Source: Lycorma delicatula
Taxonomy: Eukaryota; Arthropoda; Insecta; Hemiptera; Fulgoridae
NCBI RefSeq assembly: GCF_047948215.1
Contig: NC_134456.1
Span: 196,366,034-196,430,033 of the forward strand
Length of the DNA stretch: 64,000 bases
Direction: 5' to 3'
Shown here: one piece after another, positions 58,682 to 64,000 of the stretch
How positions within the stretch are numbered: the first letter of the stretch is position 1
How the letters are laid out: each line of letters starts with the position of its first letter
Notes under the pieces: generated by a model
Seen by the model: only the letters and a program-made list of their open reading frames with translations
Databases searched by the model: none
Told to the model about the DNA's origin: nothing
Program-made: the position numbers and the translations under genes

Positions 58682-60247
58682 CAAGAATCTCTTGATTAGT
58701 GCGCAAAAAAATTTGAGACCATCCCTTAATATATGCAGTACCAAATTTGATTCGTGCGCTCCAACAAGTAAGAATTTTTTTACAAACCCTCTGAAGTGTT
58801 GGCAACTAAATCTTGGGAATTGTATTCTACATTATTAGAGGACAGAAATAAATTTATTCATTTATTTGTTTTTTAATTCTGTTAATTTTGTGACTTTTGT
58901 CATCAAAATATTATATTTTAGATTTGTTTGCATTTTATTTATTATTAAATCTAGTGCGATTGCCAACTACTTAATGTGTAATAGGCATTACATTGTTGTA
59001 TGTATTATTTGATTTGATTTATTTAAATCAAATAAAAGCTTGGGCGACACAATATTTCTTTGAAGAATGGTTCAATATTCATTTTGTCCCACAGTTGAGA
59101 AATACTGCAAGGAAAATAATTTAAACTTTAACGTTTTTTTTATTTTAGATAATGCCCTAGGCATCTCACTACACTTAATGATTAAATAGTAATTGTAAAA
59201 ATTATAATATTTCTACCACCAAATATGACCGCTTTACTACAACCAGTGATTCAAGAAGTTATTTCTACATTCCAAGCACATTATACATGAAGAACTTTTG
59301 CCCAAGAAGTTCAACTTACAACTGGAGATAATACAATCACTCTAGAATAATTTTTGAAAAAAATTGAAATTAAACTAGTATTTAAAAACATTCACAAGTT
59401 TTGGGAAGAAGTAATGGCCAATTGAATGAGATCAGTCAGGCAGAATATTCTGCATGAATGACCAGTGATTTTGATGGTTTCAATATTACAGTTAGAGATG
59501 TTATTGATGAAATTGCTACATTAGGAAGAGACCTTGAATTTGAAGAAGTAAATTTGCAAAATGTTAGAGAATTATTGGAAATGCATTCAAAAGAACTAAG
59601 TAACAACGATCTACTTGAAATTGAGCATCAATAAGCACATGAGCAAAAAGGAAGCAGAAGAAACAGAACTCACACACAAAGAAATTTCAGTCAAAAAACT
59701 TGAGGAATTGTTCAAACAATTGAAGAAGCATAAGATCTCATTTTAGAGATTGATCCAAATGAAGAGAAAATATGAATGTTCACCAAGGACTAGATAAAAA
59801 AATTGACTTAACACAAAATCATGGAGGAGAGGAAGAAAGCAACCACTATTCAATTGAAGCTAAAAAGGTTTTCTTAGAATAAATTTTTAAGTTTTTTGAT
59901 AAAATTTTAAGTTTTATTAGATAAAATAAATATATAATTGTGTAAAAAAACAATTTATGCAATTTTGTAAAAAATAATTTTTTTTGTGTGAAAAATAAAT
60001 TTCAATTCTTACTATAAATTTTTAAATACCTATATATACATATTTCTCAGTGATTGAAAGTGTACTTTAAATCGTGTAATATTATTATTAAAACATTACT
60101 TATTTCTTAAGTTTTGAAAGAAAAAAGATACAAGGTTGTAATTTTAATATTTTCTAGGATTCATTATATGTATTTCTATTGGCTACGTATTTCTATATGG
60201 TTTTGTATAGTGAGGATTTATTAACTACACTAATCAAAGGATTCCTG
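58682..60247 (+). mobile_element. Tigger/pogo transposon (copy 3) with both TIRs
   Basis: 1566 bp between TA dinucleotides (58680-58681 and 60248-60249). The left end CAAGAATCTCTTGATTAGTG matches the complement of the right end CAGGAATCCTTTGATTAGTG (17 of 20), followed inside the left end by GCGCAAAAAA and a second GTGCGCTCC. Transposase remains at 59030-59840 run on +. The N-terminal half of the transposase is deleted, so this is an internally shortened, inactive copy. Confidence 0.85.
59030..59840 (+). pseudogene. Tigger (TIGD1-like) transposase, C-terminal half
   Basis: Begins near 59034 with KAWATQYFFEEWFNIHFVPQ, then VFFILDNALGI (second catalytic Asp kept, but the usual APGH is altered). 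FLPPNMTALLQPVIQEVIST follows (about 59214-59275; LQPMDQ has lost its third Asp). Then RTFAQEVQLTTGDNTITLE, HKFWEEVMAN, and after frameshifts ITVRDVIDEIATLGRDLEFE (59479-59538) and ELLEMHSKELSNNDLLEIEH (about 59571-59630). The acidic tail continues with EEA-x-DLILEIDPNEEK to about 59775. The DNA-binding domains and first catalytic Asp are absent. Confidence 0.82.
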
Positions 60248-61480
60248 TACTCAAGTTAATCACATTATTCACATATGATTTTCTGGGATAGGTCTCTCTT
60301 TAGTTAGATATAGTAATGTTCTGAAAAATCAGACTGCAAGAGATTACATCTTGAACTTGATTCATCAGTATTAACACGGAAAATATTATATGGAAGTCTG
60401 CTGAATTACTGAATTCCCAAGCATAAATATTTCTCTTATTTTTGCATATGATGAGGCATCAGCATTATACCTACATACAGCTCAAAAGATGCTTAATCCT
60501 GTCTTTGAAATTGCAGAACTAACTTTGTAATTGAATTGATCAAATTCTATGCTAGGATCCTGGTGAGACCACAAAAATGTTTACATTTGGTGTACTTCAT
60601 TCTATAAAAAGAGGTAAAAATACATTGTATATTTTTATTATTGTTGTAGTTATAATCTTTACATAGACCATCTAACAAATCACACAAATTTTTGCTTTTA
60701 TAAAGCAGGTTATCCCCTCATTTTTAATACTTGGCAAATTTCTAAGTCCATAAACATCAAACACAGTTCATTAATGACAAACCAAGTAATTCTATCATGT
60801 TAAAAGAATAAAGTAAAAGTGATTGTAAAAATTACTGGCTTCTTGTTGCTTTCACACTCTGCCTAACCAAAAATCCATACTACTTATTTATGTAAATTTA
60901 TTAATAATCAATTTGAGTTGAAACTGTATGATAAGAAAAACATAATGTAAAGAACATATAATATGAAACTGTTAAAAGGACTGGGCTGCTATTTTCTAAC
61001 TAACATGTTATGTAGTCTAAAATAACACAGATGTAGCAAAAAATTTGTCAGCCAGGAATCATGCTAGTGATAATTATAAATTACTAAATAACATTTAGCT
61101 CAAAACTTTTGACAGCAAATTGTAATGTACTTTATAAAGTCAAATAATAGAAAGTTTTGTGTTACAACATTAAAACCTGAACCTATTTGGATATCTTTCC
61201 TAAATTATGAAAACGAGGAAAAATACAGTTTATGTACTTCATTCCTACAGCAACCTTGAAAAGTTTATTTGGTCCTTTGGAAAAGTTTATTTTTTTAATC
61301 TTAAAAAAATTAAAATCAAACTTAGATCACTAGAGTTAGATATTTATGTAGTCTGTTTTCCAACATTTCATTTTTTATTCTATTTTTTAATACTGTCATG
61401 TTTTTTTTTAAAATTCAACTATAGCGTGCAATAATATAAAGTAATTCAATTTAATAAGATGAATGATAAACTTAACTTAC

Positions 61481-61657
61481 CAATTGACCTAAAATATGAT
61501 CAGGAACATTTCTGGAACTATTACAAAGAGCTCTTGCTGACGAATGTGAAAATACAACAGGAGCTTTAGTTACACTTAATGCTGCTTTCATAGTTTTCTC
61601 TGATACATGCGATAAGTCTACCAACATTCCAAGTCGATTCATCTCTTTCACGACTAT
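61481..61657 (-). CDS. Membrane dipeptidase (M19), exon 1 of those seen
   Basis: 177 nt, phase 0 at both ends: acceptor AG at 61659-61658 and donor GTAAGT at 61480-61475. It encodes [20 protein letters not shown], then [20 protein letters not shown] and [19 protein letters not shown]. The His of DLSHVS and the His of FSHSS are two zinc ligands of the active site (His198 and His219 in the human enzyme), and the Arg of RNVPD corresponds to the substrate-binding Arg. An ATG at 61681 is intronic. With the other four exons this gives about 193 residues, close to the C-terminal half of a 400-residue enzyme. The N-terminal exons (HxD motif, bridging Glu) were not found to the window end. Confidence 0.93.
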
Positions 61658-61659
61658 CT

Positions 61660-64000
61660 GCCAACATTGTTTATATATCATGGACCAAAAGAAAAATTTA
61701 ATCCGCTGTAAATTTCATTTTTTGAATATTAATAATTCACCATTTTATTTTTTTAATAGTACTCACATTACTTTGATAACATTTTTATTGTTATGAGGAT
61801 AACTCAACTCGACTTAGCTCAATATACCAGCACTTCTTGGCATGTCTGAGGATTGACTTCTAACAAATCTTAGATGAAAAATGTAATCGCAAAATGAAAA
61901 AAAAGTCTGATCAAAAATCAGAAATTTAAAAAAGTGAGTATTTTAAATTTGAAATTATACTTCTTTACAACAAGTTCCATGATTAATTAATTATTGTCTA
62001 ATTTTAAAACTATTGACAATGGTTAAAATAATAAATATTTTACTAGAATTTGGACCTTTCAATATCATGGAACAACCGTAATAATTATCATACCTATCTA
62101 GCAACACTTTTTTCACGTCTCTTGCAAGGAGATGCAAATGTAAAATTTCTGTAGCTTAATTATATAAATCTAGTTTTAAATTTATTATCAACATGATAAA
62201 ATTTACTAACACTTTTTCAAAATATTAGCAATCATCAATGATTCATTTTTAAATTATGTTGAAATTATTTTTTAGATACTTTTCAATTAATTATACAAAA
62301 AATGCATATTAATGCTAACTTCTTCAATTCAACTGCTGGTGAGAGAGTTGTATGGTGACGTCTTTATTGGAAAGTGCTTATGAGGTAGAATAACAACCTT
62401 ACAATATCTAAAGTACGTAATAAGCACACTAAAATATAAAGAAAACTCACTAAATTTTACAACTTATTCATAATACTTTTATTCACCCCACATCGCACAA
62501 ACATATAGTACTGCTACACTTGCTACACCATCTAATACTACACTAACAACTCAATGAAGTAAATTCAAGATCAGCGGTTTAGTTGTCACACATTAATCAA
62601 TAAGCTTACAAAATCATCAACATTTTCACAAAAGAAAATTACTGTGTTATAAAATATATAAAATCATCCAGCATACAAAAAAAAAACACCCCAAATATTA
62701 GTTTACACAGTGGATGCAAAAGAAACATTTACAGTCTTTGTAGGCATTTTTAAAAATGTGAGTCACATTTTTAAATCACTTCACTGAAACATGTACATTC
62801 AAATATACTAAAATAATACATGTTAATTTTACACAAAGCTTATAAATATTTATGCCTAAACAATATGATATTTTACATAAAAAATTTGAAAAGAAAACAG
62901 TATAGTAAATGAATACATCTAACAAGTATTATAATTGACAATGTGCTAGAGGTGTTTCTTAATTACTTAAAGGCAGGCATTAAAAGCATTGCTAATTCAA
63001 ACTGAAGGATTAACATAGCTCTGAAAACATCATCTGGAAAACAATTTCTATATAAATTGAATGTATATTTTAATCATTTTTAATTTGCTCAATCTAAGAT
63101 TGTACATTTATAATAATATAAAGAATGGTAGTGTGTAAAGAATAGTAGGATTACTGTTTATAAAATTGTAATACACATAAAACAAAAATACCTCATTCAT
63201 ATTGATTAAAAAAGATTGATTGGATTAACAATTTTCACTAAAAAGTGTCACGTTAAGAAATATCAAAACACTTTTGAAATTGATGTATATAATCATCTTT
63301 GTGATATTTAATTAACTATATCCAATATCAATGAAGCTGAAGCACTGATAGACTATTGAGCTTAACAATACTGACACGTATGGAGGAACATACCCTTGTT
63401 TTTTTTGCCCAAAGTAGGCATATTCCTTAAAGGGCAATTTTTTGGAGGGATAAAAAACATTATTATAAACTGCCATTAAATCTATAGAACAAGGTGACTG
63501 CAAAGTTAGCACATCTCCACAAAATCCCCAATGGTTACGAAGAAATCATTGAATTGTTTAGTAATCATCAATTGATTTATTTTGCTAGCAAAGAAAGCAT
63601 TCTTCTTGGTCATCTTTAGTCTTTCAAGAATGAAGTAAGTTTCCATACGTACTCAAATTCTATTAAATAATAACTGTTTACTATTAAATAACTAAATTGA
63701 CTCAGTAAGTTTTTGTACAAAATCTATGTGGTTGTAAATATTTACTTTAATCTAATATGGTCTCTATTATTGGGTGACATTGTTATTAACAATAAATTTT
63801 CCAATTTTCTCAGTAGAATTGTTTGATTTTATTTAACTCGTACATAAAGTACATAACTCGTACAGCAAGTTTCTCTTTTTAAACAATTATTCTTTCCCTA
63901 CTTAGAGTAAACACACTTAAGAGTAAATAAAAAACGTTTTTCTTAAAAAAATAAATTTCTTAAAAAAGGGAAATTTTTTGTATAGTACAAAAAAGGAAGT
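61660..64000. other. AT-rich end of window, no exon recognised
   Basis: This should be dipeptidase intron or upstream sequence on -. I searched for the N-terminal HNDLPW-type motif and the E-G-G/H-S-L region and did not see them. One - strand open frame (63512-63312) has no recognisable motif. Confidence 0.45.

Larger units (their letters stand above)
57877..61480 (-). other. Dipeptidase intron 1 of those seen (3.6 kb)
   Basis: GT at 61480-61479, AG at 57878-57877. It contains the complete-ended Tigger copy 3 (58682-60247). The rest is AT-rich with no gene recognised. Confidence 0.75.

Noticed and set aside
61679..61681. ATG at 61681 as a start for the dipeptidase fragment
   Set aside because: The family signature begins after the acceptor at 61659-61658, and residues before it do not fit; the enzyme needs N-terminal exons.
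63312..63512. - strand open frame of 66 codons upstream of the dipeptidase exons
   Set aside because: Does not match the N-terminal half of M19 enzymes; no splice support.
1..64000. CRISPR arrays, true tRNA or rRNA genes, bacterial operons
   Set aside because: None seen; the only tRNA-like pieces belong to SINEs, and the gene structure is eukaryotic.

Overview
This is a window of very AT-rich animal nuclear DNA with spliced genes on a repeat-dense background. Everything points to an insect, and the mix of repeats suggests a hemipteran; this is inference, not proof. There is no operon structure, no CRISPR array and no bacterial signal. Only a small part is host coding sequence. Most identifiable sequence is transposable-element (TE) remains in AT-rich filler where I see nothing.

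Host genes. (1) At the left edge on + is the last coding exon of a rhodopsin-like peptide GPCR (392-542). (2) On the right, on -, is the C-terminal half of a membrane dipeptidase (peptidase family M19). It has five exons with GT-AG borders and matching phases between 61657 and 43134; its N-terminal exons lie beyond the window or were not found. (3) Two unnamed candidates are a + strand terminal exon at 27420-27532 and a 73-residue single-exon ORF with a membrane segment at 39146-39367.

Layout. 1-2.5 kb: GPCR exon, a complete tRNA-derived SINE with target-site duplication, and a Helentron-like element between TA tracts. 4.7-6.1 kb: a degraded Tigger/pogo transposon. 12 kb: an unidentified GC-richer, coding-like island. 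13.4-14.9 kb: a non-LTR retrotransposon fragment split by a second SINE copy. 17.7-18.3 kb: first copy of a CxxC-rich repeated gene family. 27.9-33.0 kb: a second Tigger-like element whose body holds an R1-clade LINE. 40.4-42.3 and 47.1-48.3 kb: second and third copies of the CxxC family. 44.3-44.6 kb: a second Helentron-like copy. 48.8-50.2 kb: a mariner with both terminal inverted repeats. 50.5-52.9 kb: a BEL/Pao pol relic. 53.0-54.1 kb: a DUF4817/DDE element. 54.2 kb: a second SINE family. 57.0-57.4 kb: a hAT-like end. 58.7-60.2 kb: a third Tigger with both ends.

The 9.2-kb dipeptidase intron (46040-55232) holds the third CxxC copy, the mariner, the BEL/Pao relic, the DUF4817 element and a SINE, so TE insertion largely explains its length. 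All transposases and reverse transcriptases seen are broken by stops, frameshifts, deletions or changed catalytic residues. The best candidate for something under-described is the CxxC repeated family: three decayed, apparently intronless copies, two sharing a 19-bp upstream motif.
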